In this document: piece after piece, positions 1-6,741 of the stretch
Numbering within the stretch: position 1 is the first letter of the stretch
How the letters are laid out: each line of letters opens with the position of its first letter
NCBI RefSeq assembly: GCF_000367365.1
Contig: NZ_BARF01000084.1
Span: 124,001-188,000, forward strand
Length of the DNA stretch: 64,000 nt
From: Streptomyces prunicolor NBRC 13075
GTDB lineage: Bacteria; Actinomycetota; Actinomycetes; Streptomycetales; Streptomycetaceae
Direction: 5' to 3'
Program-made: the position numbers and the translations under genes
The notes under the pieces: generated by a model
Seen by the model: the letters and a program-made list of their open reading frames with translations, nothing else
What the model was told of the DNA's origin: nothing
Databases searched by the model: none

Positions 1-706
1 CGGCGAGCGCCTCACGCCGGCCGTCGCCGCACATCTCCGCGAACCTCATGCCGGGCCAGCAGATGCCGCACTTCGCGGCGTGTGCCACCGCGGCGTCGTG
101 CGCGACCTTGACCGCCTCCATCAGCGGTATCGACCGGCGCTGGGTGGGCGTGGGCTTCGGCTCGTCGGGGGCGACGCATGGTCCGCCGTCGGCGGCGAGC
201 AGCTCGTCCCGCACCTTGCGGCAGTGCTCTTCGGTCGCGTTCTCCACGACCAGGCGGTGCTCCTGCCAGTCGTACAGGGTCGCGAACACGCCGCTCCGGC
301 CGATGACGTACCGCTCGCCTTGGAATTGGTCACAGGTGCACTCGCCGAGCCCGCACCTGCCCCCCTTGATATGCCAGTTCACGTTGTGGTGGCAGTCGTA
401 GCAACTGGCGAGCGACAAGGGCGCCCGCTTCGGCTCCTCGTCGTGGATCCACGCGGCGAGCGCGTCGGCGTACGCGCCGTGCGCGTCCTTGGCGCGGTTC
501 TGCGCTGCCTTGGCCTGCTCGTCGACGGCCTGCGCGACATGCCGGAGCCCGCCGACGTGCGGGGAGAACTCGGCGACCTTCCGGGCGAGCGGCTCGGGCA
601 GCACCTCAGCCAACCGGACCGGGGTCCGCTTGATGCCGTGGCCCGGGTCGAGGCACAGCTTCAGGAAGCTGCGCAGCGCCTCGGGGTTGGCGTAGTCCTG
701 GTGCAC
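1..706 (-). CDS. Cysteine-rich hypothetical phage protein (3' end outside window)
   Basis: A GTG start at 704-706 is preceded by an AAGGAG ribosome site about 8 bases upstream, and the frame stays open to the window edge (235 codons). The protein has an Ala/Arg-rich helical N-terminal third. Clustered cysteines follow: CYDCHH, then CGLGECTCDQ, and further on CGICWPG, which suggests one or two zinc-binding knuckles. It is the most distal visible member of the leftward early operon, 23 bases after the replication initiator gene. I do not recognise a family. An HNH or recombination-endonuclease-like fold is conceivable but unsupported. Confidence 0.6.
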   Translation of the reverse strand, partial: MHQDYANPEALRSFLKLCLDPGHGIKRTPVRLAEVLPEPLARKVAEFSPHVGGLRHVAQAVDEQAKAAQNRAKDAHGAYADALAAWIHDEEPKRAPLSLASCYDCHHNVNWHIKGGRCGLGECTCDQFQGERYVIGRSGVFATLYDWQEHRLVVENATEEHCRKVRDELLAADGGPCVAPDEPKPTPTQRRSIPLMEAVKVAHDAAVAHAAKCGICWPGMRFAEMCGDGRREALA

Positions 707-729
707 TGGGGTTTCTCCTTCGTGGTGGA

Positions 730-2157
730 TCAGAACGGCGCGGGGCCGCGCTGGTGGGTGGTCTGGGAGACGGCGGCGCGCTGCGCGCGACGGCGGGCAG
801 CCTCGACCTCGAGTTCGTCCGCCTCCGCGCGGGCGGCGTCCTCGGCGGCCCAGCGCGCCATGAGCACGGCCACGGCCTCGGCGGGGGTCTGGCAGCACCG
901 ACGGCACATCCCGTCGTCGGGGACGTCGCCGACGAGCGGGCGCCCGCAGTCGACGCACTCGGGCCGCGGGGCGGAGGCGCCGCCGGTCCGGCGCGGGTCC
1001 TCGCCGCGGCTGAAGGCGGCCCGCCGGTACGCCCGGCGCTCCACGCAAGCCCGGCACTCGTCGCCCGTGTCGACCATGACGCCGTCCTCGCACGACGGGT
1101 CAGGGCAGTACGGCGTCGGCCCGATCAGGGCCATGGCCGCGCCGATCGGGTTGCGGATCTGGCCGTCGTGGAAGGCGGGCTCGAAGCCCCAGCCGACCCA
1201 GCGGCGGCCGATGCGTCCGGCGATCTGCTCGGGCGTCCGGGCATCCAGGGCAGCGAGCGCCGCACGGTGGTTGTTGCCCGGGATCCGCTGGCCGGGCAGC
1301 TGGGCGAGCAGCGGGCGGGGAAGCGCCCCCTCGACGACCCGCAGGGCCGCCCTCTGCTCACTGGTCAGGCTCAGCGTCTTGCTCGCGGCGGAGCCGCCGC
1401 CTGCTCGCGCGCTACTACCTGCACCAGTCCTACGGACGTCAGCGGCGCTACGCGCCGAAGGCGCCAGCTCGGAAGGTATCTCGGAAGGTGTCTTAGAAGG
1501 TTGGGGGACTGTCAGTCCCTGGGCCAGGGACTCAGAGTCCGGGGGGTGGGGACTCTCAGTCCCTGGGTTACCTCCGGTAGGCCAGGGACTCTCAGTCCCT
1601 GACCCCCAGGGACTCTCAGTCCCTGGGTCGGCGCCCTGGTCGTCCTGCTTCGGGCGCTTCCTTCCCTTGTCGGACCGGGCGGTCTTGGGCGGCGCCTCAG
1701 CAAGATCGGGGCGCGTCTGCCGGGTGATGGGCGGGCGGCCGAGCGACTCCCGCTGGTGATTGATCTCGGCGAGCTGAGCACGGCTGTACCAGGACGCCGG
1801 GATCATGACCTCCCACGGCACCGGCCGCTGCGCCTCCGGGATCCGCAGCCAGACCTCCGACAGGTGCTCTGTCTGGCGCCGCAGGATGCCCCGCTGCTCC
1901 ATCTCCCGGCACTTCCGACCTGCGGTCTTCGGGTCCACGCGCGCGACCTTCGCGAGGGTCGGGTACGAGCGGAAGCAGTTCATCCCGTCGAAGTCACCCT
2001 TGACGACCAGGGCCATGAGGATGGCGCGCTCCTCGGCGTCGCGCACTGGTGCGTGCTCGACGGCCCACAAGATCGGATACAGGCTCACGGGGTGGGGCTC
2101 ACTCTCGGATTCATGCTGGTCAGGGCGGGTGTGCGGCACCGGGATGGGGGCCAGCAC
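730..2157 (-). CDS. Phage replication initiator-like protein (winged helix, lambda O-like layout)
   Basis: The product is 475 residues from a GTG start. A GTG at 2086-2088 (residue 24, before SLYPILWAVEH) is an alternative start with a better GAGAG upstream. Residues about 40-110 look like a helix-turn-helix or winged-helix domain (ERAILMALVV, SYPTLAKVARVDPKTAGRK, MEQRGILRR). A low-complexity linker follows with GTESPW-type repeats, which are the translation of five palindromic DNA iterons. The C-terminal part has two zinc-knuckle-like clusters (CPDPSC/CRAC and CVDC/CRRCC). A DNA-binding N-terminus plus iterons inside the gene is the classic arrangement of lambdoid O proteins and some plasmid Rep proteins. 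It probably binds its own gene to open the phage origin. No helicase or loader gene is recognisable nearby. Confidence 0.65.
   Translation of the reverse strand: MLAPIPVPHTRPDQHESESEPHPVSLYPILWAVEHAPVRDAEERAILMALVVKGDFDGMNCFRSYPTLAKVARVDPKTAGRKCREMEQRGILRRQTEHLSEVWLRIPEAQRPVPWEVMIPASWYSRAQLAEINHQRESLGRPPITRQTRPDLAEAPPKTARSDKGRKRPKQDDQGADPGTESPWGSGTESPWPTGGNPGTESPHPPDSESLAQGLTVPQPSKTPSEIPSELAPSARSAADVRRTGAGSSARAGGGSAASKTLSLTSEQRAALRVVEGALPRPLLAQLPGQRIPGNNHRAALAALDARTPEQIAGRIGRRWVGWGFEPAFHDGQIRNPIGAAMALIGPTPYCPDPSCEDGVMVDTGDECRACVERRAYRRAAFSRGEDPRRTGGASAPRPECVDCGRPLVGDVPDDGMCRRCCQTPAEAVAVLMARWAAEDAARAEADELEVEAARRRAQRAAVSQTTHQRGPAPF
1505..1627. repeat. Five palindromic iterons inside the initiator gene (candidate replication origin)
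   Basis: Five near-copies of GGGACTCTCAGTCCC occur with centres near 1513, 1535, 1557, 1592 and 1616. Each copy is itself an imperfect palindrome (GGGACT against AGTCCC). Copies 1-3 are spaced by 22 bases, about two helical turns; the later spacings are about 35 and 24. The second copy is degenerate (CAGGGACTCAGAGTCCGGG). The arms contain G/C runs and the units sit in the linker-coding part of the gene, so protein constraint is low there. Confidence 0.65.
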
Positions 2158-2245
2158 CTTGGGGCGATCATCCCGCTTTCTTTAAAGAACTGCAAGTTCT
2201 TGACACAATTCGAAAGAAGGCAGAGGGAGCGGCTATCCTTCGAAC
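2158..2245. promoter_or_regulatory. Divergent intergenic region with inverted repeat
   Basis: The 88-base gap lies between the leftward initiator gene and the rightward antitoxin-like gene. It carries a perfect inverted repeat at 2185-2201 (AAGAACT-GCA-AGTTCTT). A consensus-like TTGACA follows at 2200-2205, and two TTCGAA palindromes lie at 2209-2214 and 2239-2244. No good -10 box is seen at 17 bases from the TTGACA. It is probably an operator or promoter for one or both flanking genes. Confidence 0.45.
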
Positions 2246-2464
2246 ATGGCTAAGGAACCGACCAAACTTGAAGTGGCCGAGGACGGCGTCCAGGAGGCGC
2301 CCATGGCCGACGCGCGGGCACTGCTGACGCAGCTCGTCGACGACGCCTCGATCGACGGCAAGGTCTCCGCCTTCACCACCCGAGGCCGACGCCGCGCCTA
2401 CGTGATCCCGCCCGCCGTCTACGACGAGCTGCTGAGGCTGCGCGCCGAAGTGGCAGCTAAGTGA
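2246..2464 (+). CDS. Phd/YefM-like antitoxin (no toxin partner seen)
   Basis: A 72-residue protein starts at ATG 2246 behind a GAGGGAGCGG ribosome site. The central stretch (ARALLTQLVDDA ... AFTTRGRRRAYVIPP-VYDELL) follows the Phd/YefM pattern. That pattern is an N-terminal helix, two beta strands carrying 'TRRGRPVAVLV', then 'YE.L'. Such proteins usually neutralise a RelE/YoeB/Doc toxin and repress their own operon. Here the next rightward frame is empty and the gene ends 9 bases from a convergent leftward gene. It is therefore an orphan, possibly an anti-restriction or anti-toxin factor or a transcriptional regulator. It is the only rightward gene in the early block, so it has its own promoter. 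Confidence 0.5.
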   Translation: MAKEPTKLEVAEDGVQEAPMADARALLTQLVDDASIDGKVSAFTTRGRRRAYVIPPAVYDELLRLRAEVAAK

Positions 2465-2472
2465 CCGCGCGC

Positions 2473-2700
2473 TCACAGGTCACCCCGCAGCCAGGTCAGC
2501 AGGTCCTCGTCCGACCCGTGCGTGTGCGCCTGGTCGAAGTTGATGAACCCGCCCCGCTCTTCGGCGGTCGTCGCTGACTCGTGGCAGCTGCCGCACAGGT
2601 TCCGCACCAGTCCGTCCCGCTTCGACTTGTGCGGCCACAGGTGCTTGTTGTGGCGGCACAGCTGGCAGTCGCCGAGGGGTGGAGGCGTCGCCGGCGTCAT
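2473..2700 (-). CDS. Small zinc-finger protein (CxxC...CxxC)
   Basis: 75 residues start at ATG 2698-2700 behind an AAAGGGGG ribosome site and overlap the previous gene's stop by 4 bases. Two CxxC pairs (CQLC near residue 12 and CGSC near 36) are spaced as in HNH or treble-clef zinc ribbons. The second pair is followed by HESATTAEE, which resembles the post-zinc helix of HNH proteins. No catalytic HN pair is evident. It was probably transcribed with the genes to its right. Function unknown. Confidence 0.55.
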   Translation of the reverse strand: MTPATPPPLGDCQLCRHNKHLWPHKSKRDGLVRNLCGSCHESATTAEERGGFINFDQAHTHGSDEDLLTWLRGDL

Positions 2701-2885
2701 CGCCTGCCCCCTTTCCGGGCCCACGACGGCACGGGCCGCACGGGCGCCCTGTGTCGGCCGCGGGCAGCCCACTGGAGGGCCCAGACGACCGCCCGGTGGG
2801 TCATGGGGGCCACGACCGGCGGATGCCCGAGGAACCCCGCAGAGCCGGTCAGGACGACGAACAGGTACAGGCCGACGAGGATCAT
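2697..2885 (-). CDS. Small membrane protein
   Basis: 62 residues start at ATG 2883-2885. Both ends overlap neighbouring genes by ATGA, which supports it as a coupled cistron. Residues 2-20 (LVGLYLFVVL...) form a single N-terminal hydrophobic segment, and a second weaker segment lies near residues 33-41. The tail is strongly basic (RGRHRAPVR, WARKGGRR). No known family is recognised. Confidence 0.5.
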   Translation of the reverse strand: MILVGLYLFVVLTGSAGFLGHPPVVAPMTHRAVVWALQWAARGRHRAPVRPVPSWARKGGRR

Positions 2886-3469
2886 GCGGCGGCTCCCGGG
2901 AACGGCGGGAAGCCGGGCGCGGGAGGCACGACGTTGGTGACTCCCATGACCAGCTGCGTGCCGGGGCTCGGGTTGTGCGGGCTGGGGAACGGGCCCGGCT
3001 CGGGCCAGGCGTAGCCGTCGACCGTGAGGCACTCACCGAGCGCGTAAGCGCGGTGCTCGGGCAACTCCTTCAGCGGCCACTGCTCCGGGTCCGCCATGTA
3101 GCGCCACCAGGGGACGATGGCGTACCACCACGTCCCCGGCTCGTACTCGGCCCACCCTTCGACCGCGACGCCGGTCCGGCGGCGCTGCCAGATGCCCTGC
3201 GCGATCGCGCCGATGTCGCGGTACTGCGGGTGCTCGAACTCGGCGACGAGGGCGCCCACGATGCTGCGCCGGATGCTGATGGTGATGTGCGTGTACTCGC
3301 GCGTGAACGTCGGCAGAGGCTCCACGGTGCCGATGCCGAACATGACCGGCTCGTCCAGGTGATAGGTCATGGCCCACTGGTGGTCCGGGCTGCCGTCCTC
3401 GTCCAGCGGGGTGACCCGCAGGACCGTGACGCCCATGTAGCGGGGGGCGGTGATCTCCTCGTCCTTCAC
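2882..3469 (-). CDS. Hypothetical phage protein, beta-rich
   Basis: 195 residues start at ATG. The sequence is rich in aromatic and strand-forming stretches (YMGVTVLRVTPL, HQWAMTYHLDEPVMF, YTHITISIRR, WWYAIVPWWRY) and ends in a Pro/Gly-rich tail. No catalytic motif is visible. Four-base overlaps on both sides place it firmly in the leftward early operon. Unrecognised. Confidence 0.6.
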   Translation of the reverse strand: MKDEEITAPRYMGVTVLRVTPLDEDGSPDHQWAMTYHLDEPVMFGIGTVEPLPTFTREYTHITISIRRSIVGALVAEFEHPQYRDIGAIAQGIWQRRRTGVAVEGWAEYEPGTWWYAIVPWWRYMADPEQWPLKELPEHRAYALGECLTVDGYAWPEPGPFPSPHNPSPGTQLVMGVTNVVPPAPGFPPFPGAAA

Positions 3470-3786
3470 CGGTCACCCCCGGCGCGCTCATCTCGGTTGC
3501 GTCGGTGCTCGTCGAGGCGGATGACGCCGAGGCAGCGGGTCAACGGCTCGTCGTCCTGCCGCCCCTTGCATGTGGCCACGTGCGGCTTGTGGAGCTTCTC
3601 CCAGGGATCGGCGGGCAGTTCCTCGGTCGGTCGCCGCGAGAGCCATGTGCCGCGCCCGTCCCGGGACACGGCCGTGTTGCCCTCCGGGTGCGGCTCGTAG
3701 TCGACGGCGAGCCGCTTCCTGCCCTCGGTGACGGTCCACCGGATGGGGGCGCCGCAGGCCCCGCAGTACGAGGGGCGGGGCATCAC
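3466..3786 (-). CDS. Small zinc-ribbon-like phage protein
   Basis: 106 residues. The start is GTG at 3784-3786 (GTGA overlap with the upstream gene) or ATG one codon later. An N-terminal YCGACGAPIRW resembles half of a zinc ribbon. Two further cysteines (CKGR, CLGV) near residues 72 and 84 could complete it. Such proteins are common fillers in actinophage early operons. Function not assignable. Confidence 0.55.
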   Translation of the reverse strand: MMPRPSYCGACGAPIRWTVTEGRKRLAVDYEPHPEGNTAVSRDGRGTWLSRRPTEELPADPWEKLHKPHVATCKGRQDDEPLTRCLGVIRLDEHRRNRDERAGGDR

Positions 3787-4130
3787 GCCACAGCCTTCCG
3801 GGGCCGGCCGTGCCGGTCGCGAAGCTCGACACCGGCCGCGAGGAGACGCGTCCGTACGAAGTCGTTCGTGTAGCCCGTTCGCTCCGCGATGGCGCGGATA
3901 CTCAGGCCGCGCCCGAACTGCCCGGCCCGGTACAGGGTGGCAAGGTACTCGGCGACCTGATCGGCCTCCATAGGGCGGCCGCCACTGGGGCGGAGCTCCA
4001 CGCCGGCGGCTATCAGTCGCCGTCGAGCGGTCGAGTAACTACGGCCGATCTCCTCGGCCACGCTGCGGATACCCAGGCCCTCGTCATAGAGGGCCGCGAC
4101 GTCCACGGACACGGACGAACCTTTCTGCAC
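3783..4130 (-). CDS. Double helix-turn-helix DNA-binding protein
   Basis: Up to 115 residues. The first GTG is at 4128-4130, but a GTG at residue 6 or 8 sits better behind AAAGG. Two homeodomain-like helix-turn-helix units are visible: LYDEGLGIRSVAEEIGRSYSTARRRL (about 15-40) and LYRAGQFGRGLSIRAIAERTGYTNDFVRTRL (about 65-95). Each is followed by the same 'AAGVELR' tail and a GRP segment, so the protein is an internal duplication. It is a likely small regulator or DNA-bending protein of the phage. Confidence 0.6.
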   Translation of the reverse strand: MQKGSSVSVDVAALYDEGLGIRSVAEEIGRSYSTARRRLIAAGVELRPSGGRPMEADQVAEYLATLYRAGQFGRGLSIRAIAERTGYTNDFVRTRLLAAGVELRDRHGRPRKAVA

Positions 4131-4184
4131 TGGTGGATCCGGGGCCGGAGCCGCACAGGTGCGGCCCCGGCCAGGGGGAAGGGG

Positions 4185-4313
4185 TCAGGCCCAGAGGACG
4201 AGGGCGACGGCCAGCCCGAGCACGGGCGACCACGGGGCGACGACCGGTATGAACGCGGTCCCGGCCCAGGTCACGGCGCCGAACGACAGGCCGACCATGA
4301 ACTTGCGGGCCAT
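4185..4313 (-). CDS. 42-residue membrane peptide
   Basis: A short frame starts at ATG 4311-4313, overlapping the lipoprotein stop by ATGA, and ends at 4185. The sequence is mostly hydrophobic: residues 6-25 and 31-42 form two membrane segments after the basic start MARKFMVG. Translational coupling and position between two supported genes argue that it is expressed. It may be a holin-like or accessory membrane peptide; this is a guess. Confidence 0.45.
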   Translation of the reverse strand: MARKFMVGLSFGAVTWAGTAFIPVVAPWSPVLGLAVALVLWA

Positions 4314-4657
4314 CAGTCGTCGCACTCCAGCCAGTCGTCGTCGTGGCCGTGGTGCCCGCGCGAGCCGTGGACCTTGCCGGTCGGCTTCGGCGCGGCCTTC
4401 CGGTCGGGCTTCTTCAGGTCGGCGCGCGGATTCTTCTTCGCCTTGCTGCCGCTCGACTTGCTGCCGCCCGACTTGCTGCCGCCGCGACCGCTGCCCGCGG
4501 GGGCGGCCACCAGCTCGACGGCGAGCGCGCCGCCCTGGTCCTGCTGCACGACGCCGATCGCGTCATCGCAGTCGTCGTCCGCTGGCCGGTCACAGCCGAC
4601 CGCTACCAGCGAGCCGACGAGCACCAGGACGGCCGCCACTCCGATCAACTTGTTCAT
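4313..4657 (-). CDS. Secreted lipoprotein, basic/histidine-rich
   Basis: 114 residues start at ATG 4655-4657, overlapping the preceding stop by ATGA. A classical signal peptide runs from MNKLIGVAAVLVLVGS to a lipobox ending in Cys near residue 22 (LVAVGC), so the mature protein should be membrane-anchored outside the cell. The C-terminal half is a charged, repetitive stretch (GGSKSGGSKSSGSKAKK, HGSRGHHGHDDDW). Phage-encoded lipoproteins can serve in superinfection exclusion; here that is only a possibility. Confidence 0.6.
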   Translation of the reverse strand: MNKLIGVAAVLVLVGSLVAVGCDRPADDDCDDAIGVVQQDQGGALAVELVAAPAGSGRGGSKSGGSKSSGSKAKKNPRADLKKPDRKAAPKPTGKVHGSRGHHGHDDDWLECDD

Positions 4658-4938
4658 CAATCCGCTCCGCTTGTGTCGTGCGCGTCTAGTTCGCGCTGGT
4701 CTCCGAGTTGGGCCCGCTGCGCGTACACCTGCACGGCGTGCGCCTGCTTCCGGGCCCGGTGCGTCTCAGCACAGGTCTTGTGGGAGGGGCGCCCTCCCTC
4801 GTCGCGGAGGCTTGTCGGCCCCTTGCAGAACCGGCACGGCCGAAGCCACTGAGACCAGTGCCGACTCGCGTTGGACCAGTCCAGGACCCCGCTCGCGGGG
4901 AGGTACTCATCCGGTCCCGGCCGCCGCTTCCGCGCCAT
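4657..4938 (-). CDS. Small cysteine-pair hypothetical protein
   Basis: 93 residues start at ATG 4936-4938, inside the last 32 bases of the WhiB-like gene. It carries CRFC near residue 35 and a single later Cys (CAETHRARK), as in incomplete HNH or zinc-finger proteins ('CRFCKGPTSLRDEG...SHKTC'). The helix after the last Cys is Lys/Arg rich. It may bind DNA or zinc; no family is claimed. Confidence 0.5.
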   Translation of the reverse strand: MARKRRPGPDEYLPASGVLDWSNASRHWSQWLRPCRFCKGPTSLRDEGGRPSHKTCAETHRARKQAHAVQVYAQRAQLGDQRELDAHDTSGAD

Positions 4939-5257
4939 CGCCACCCCCCGATCTCCGGGAGGTCCGGCGGCGTCGCCTCTGCTGCCGCCGCCGGAACGCC
5001 TTCCGCTCGTCCTTGTCCAAGCCGCCCCACACCCCGTTCGGCTCCGGGCGCTCGAGTGCGGCCTCAAGGCACGCCGCGATCACCGGGCACAGGGCGCACA
5101 CCGCTTTCGCTTCCTTGCTGACGAGCAGCACCAGCCCCTTGGGGAAGTCCTCGGGGAAGAAGATCGAGCGGTCCTCCAACTCGCGGCAGGCGCCCTGGTC
5201 GGACCAGTGCGCGGCACGCGAGAGGGTGTCGGGCGCGTGGCGGCTTGGACGAGGCAT
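4907..5257 (-). CDS. WhiB-like iron-sulfur transcription factor (phage-encoded)
   Basis: 116 residues. Four cysteines (C24, C54, C57, C63) show the Wbl pattern C...CxxC...C that binds a [4Fe-4S] cluster. The diagnostic GVWGG turn at about 75-79 and a basic C-terminal DNA-binding tail (FRRRQQRRRRRTSRR) follow. Wbl proteins partner with the primary sigma factor in actinobacteria, and actinophages such as mycobacteriophage TM4 carry inhibitory versions. The start at ATG 5255-5257 overlaps the upstream membrane-protein stop (ATGA). Its site in the early operon suggests host or phage transcription control after infection. Confidence 0.88.
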   Translation of the reverse strand: MPRPSRHAPDTLSRAAHWSDQGACRELEDRSIFFPEDFPKGLVLLVSKEAKAVCALCPVIAACLEAALERPEPNGVWGGLDKDERKAFRRRQQRRRRRTSRRSGGGDGAEAAAGTG

Positions 5258-5496
5258 CAGCCGTCTGCCTCCACGCCCGGGTACGCCACCCGCTGAAAGG
5301 TGATCGTGTCCTCGTCGACGGCGGGCGCCGCCACCATTACCGGCTGCTCGGCCGCGTCGGTGCGCGGCCGACGGTGCTTGCCCGTCGGCCGCAGCCCCAG
5401 CCACGCCCACACGGCCGCGCCCGGGACGAGGAGCAGCAGCCACCACCAGCTGACGTTCTCGGCGATCCAGATCAGGACGTCCAGGGCCGTCTTCAT
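5257..5496 (-). CDS. Single-pass membrane protein
   Basis: 79 residues. A hydrophobic segment (about 5-35: DVLIWIAENVSWWWLLLLVPGAAV) carries a Trp run at the interface and is followed by a basic cytoplasmic stretch (RPTGKHRRPRTD). ATGA overlaps on both sides place it in the early operon. Not assigned to a family. Confidence 0.55.
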   Translation of the reverse strand: MKTALDVLIWIAENVSWWWLLLLVPGAAVWAWLGLRPTGKHRRPRTDAAEQPVMVAAPAVDEDTITFQRVAYPGVEADG

Positions 5497-5705
5497 CCCG
5501 CAGCCTCCCGCCAGTTCATGACGGTCTTCTCCGTGACGCCGAGGAGCTTCGCGACGCTGCGCGCCGACTCCTTCGAGCGCTTCGCCGCGTACCGGAGCTC
5601 TTCCGGCTCCAGCACCGTGTGCGGCAACGACCCCTTCAGGACCCGCTCAACGGCCACCACGTCGACGCCCCGGTCCCAGGTGGCGAACTCCTTCAGGGTG
5701 TTCAC
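5493..5705 (-). CDS. Small helix-turn-helix protein
   Basis: 70 residues from GTG at 5703-5705 (GTGA overlap with the HNH gene). The C-terminal half (SKESARSVAKLLGVTEKTVMNWREA) is a clear helix-turn-helix of the sigma70 region 4 or transposase type. It is too short for a sigma factor and probably a phage regulator or excisionase-like DNA binder. Confidence 0.6.
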   Translation of the reverse strand: MNTLKEFATWDRGVDVVAVERVLKGSLPHTVLEPEELRYAAKRSKESARSVAKLLGVTEKTVMNWREAAG

Positions 5706-6145
5706 GCCGCCTCACCGGCCTTCGCCGCCTCGCGCATCACCCGGTCCCGCTGGTGCTCGCCAGCGACGCAGCCCGGGATCTCACACGACTGCGACACCTT
5801 CCCCTCGGGCTCACGCCCGTTGTGCAGCCGGAACGCCACCCGGTACGCGGTCTGGATGCTCGTGCGGTGCCGGACCACGGGCGTCCCGCACCTCTCCCGC
5901 GTGCCGGTCCACCGGCGGTGACCGCCCTCGACGGGCTCCGACTGCTCGGTGAACGCCTCCAGCCACGAGCCGTACGCCGGACGACGTCCACGCACGTACG
6001 AGGGCAACCCGACCCGCTTACGCACCTCGTCGACCCTCCGGTCACCGATACCGAGCTTCAGGGCGACGGCCCGGTTCGAAACGTCCTCCTCAGCGAGCAG
6101 GGCACGCAGTATCTGCTCGTCGCTGACCTCGACGACCGTGGTCAT
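5702..6145 (-). CDS. HTH-HNH nuclease-like protein
   Basis: 147 residues from ATG 6143-6145. Residues 10-45 form a helix-turn-helix (ILRALLAEEDVSNRAVALKLGIGDRRVDEVRKR). The C-terminal part (TAYRVAFRLHNGREPEGKVSQSCEIPGCVAGEHQ) matches the short HNH layout of phage and homing nucleases ('AY.L..G.IP.G..V.H.CDNP.CVNPEHL'). The first catalytic His is not obvious (SQSC instead of xxHxC), so the nuclease may be weakened or inactive. The recognition domain is fused to the catalytic remnant. Its gene lies between the RuvC-like resolvase and the small HTH gene. Confidence 0.6.
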   Translation of the reverse strand: MTTVVEVSDEQILRALLAEEDVSNRAVALKLGIGDRRVDEVRKRVGLPSYVRGRRPAYGSWLEAFTEQSEPVEGGHRRWTGTRERCGTPVVRHRTSIQTAYRVAFRLHNGREPEGKVSQSCEIPGCVAGEHQRDRVMREAAKAGEAA

Positions 6146-6741
6146 TGCTTCACCTCCGGCCATGTGGCTTTCTCGACGGCGGCACGGTGCGCCTTGGGCA
6201 TGCCAGCGATGGGGGCGAGCAGCCAGTCCCGGCCAGCTGCCATGAGCGTCACGGCGTCGGCGGCGTTGTCGTTGCCGCCGGTCAGCCACTGCGGCCACCG
6301 GCGGGCGACGGCGTCCACCACGGCCGTCTTCGGACCCGACCCCTTGCCGGTCGCGTACAAGATCCGCTGGTTCGGGGACATGAGACCGACGGGGATCTCG
6401 GCGTCCGTCAGCCGCTCGAAGATCCGCCACCACAGCCAGCCCCGCTCGTGCGCGCCGCCGCCGGACCTGGACAGGGCAGCGGCCTCAATGACGGCAAGGT
6501 CGGGGCGGCCGATCGCCTCCGTCACCGCGTCCAGGACGCGCCGCATGTGGACGAGCCGCTCACCGTGCGGGAGCTTGGTGATCGGGTTCTTCTTGTCCTC
6601 GTAGCCGATCACCCGGCACCACCCCATCGAGGAGGCGAGACCGGTAGCCGACAGTGAGAGGTCGATCCCGACAACGCTTGGGCCAGGAGGGATCTCGGCC
6701 TCTGGCGCCGGATCCGACGCGAACAGCTGGATGCTCTTCAT
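6142..6741 (-). CDS. RuvC-like Holliday junction resolvase (phage type)
   Basis: 199 residues from ATG 6739-6741. The RNase H-like core shows GIDLSLSATGLA (first catalytic Asp near residue 27), DLAVIEAAA (Glu), and NDNAADAVTLMAAG near 165-178 (final acidic pair). GKGSGPKTAVVDAVARRWP is the usual connecting helix. Phage RuvC-like enzymes resolve branched replication or packaging intermediates. It overlaps both flanking cistrons and sits in the same operon as RecT and the exonuclease. Confidence 0.75.
   Translation of the reverse strand: MKSIQLFASDPAPEAEIPPGPSVVGIDLSLSATGLASSMGWCRVIGYEDKKNPITKLPHGERLVHMRRVLDAVTEAIGRPDLAVIEAAALSRSGGGAHERGWLWWRIFERLTDAEIPVGLMSPNQRILYATGKGSGPKTAVVDAVARRWPQWLTGGNDNAADAVTLMAAGRDWLLAPIAGMPKAHRAAVEKATWPEVKQ

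Noticed and set aside
1505..1627. CRISPR array
   Set aside because: Units are short palindromes with 6-20 base spacing, no variable spacers, and lie inside a coding frame. No cas gene is in the window.
80..1759. Long open frame on the plus strand over the phage initiator and upstream gene
   Set aside because: It is an antisense shadow of high-GC leftward genes: no ribosome site, low-complexity translation, and the minus-strand genes have motifs and coupling.
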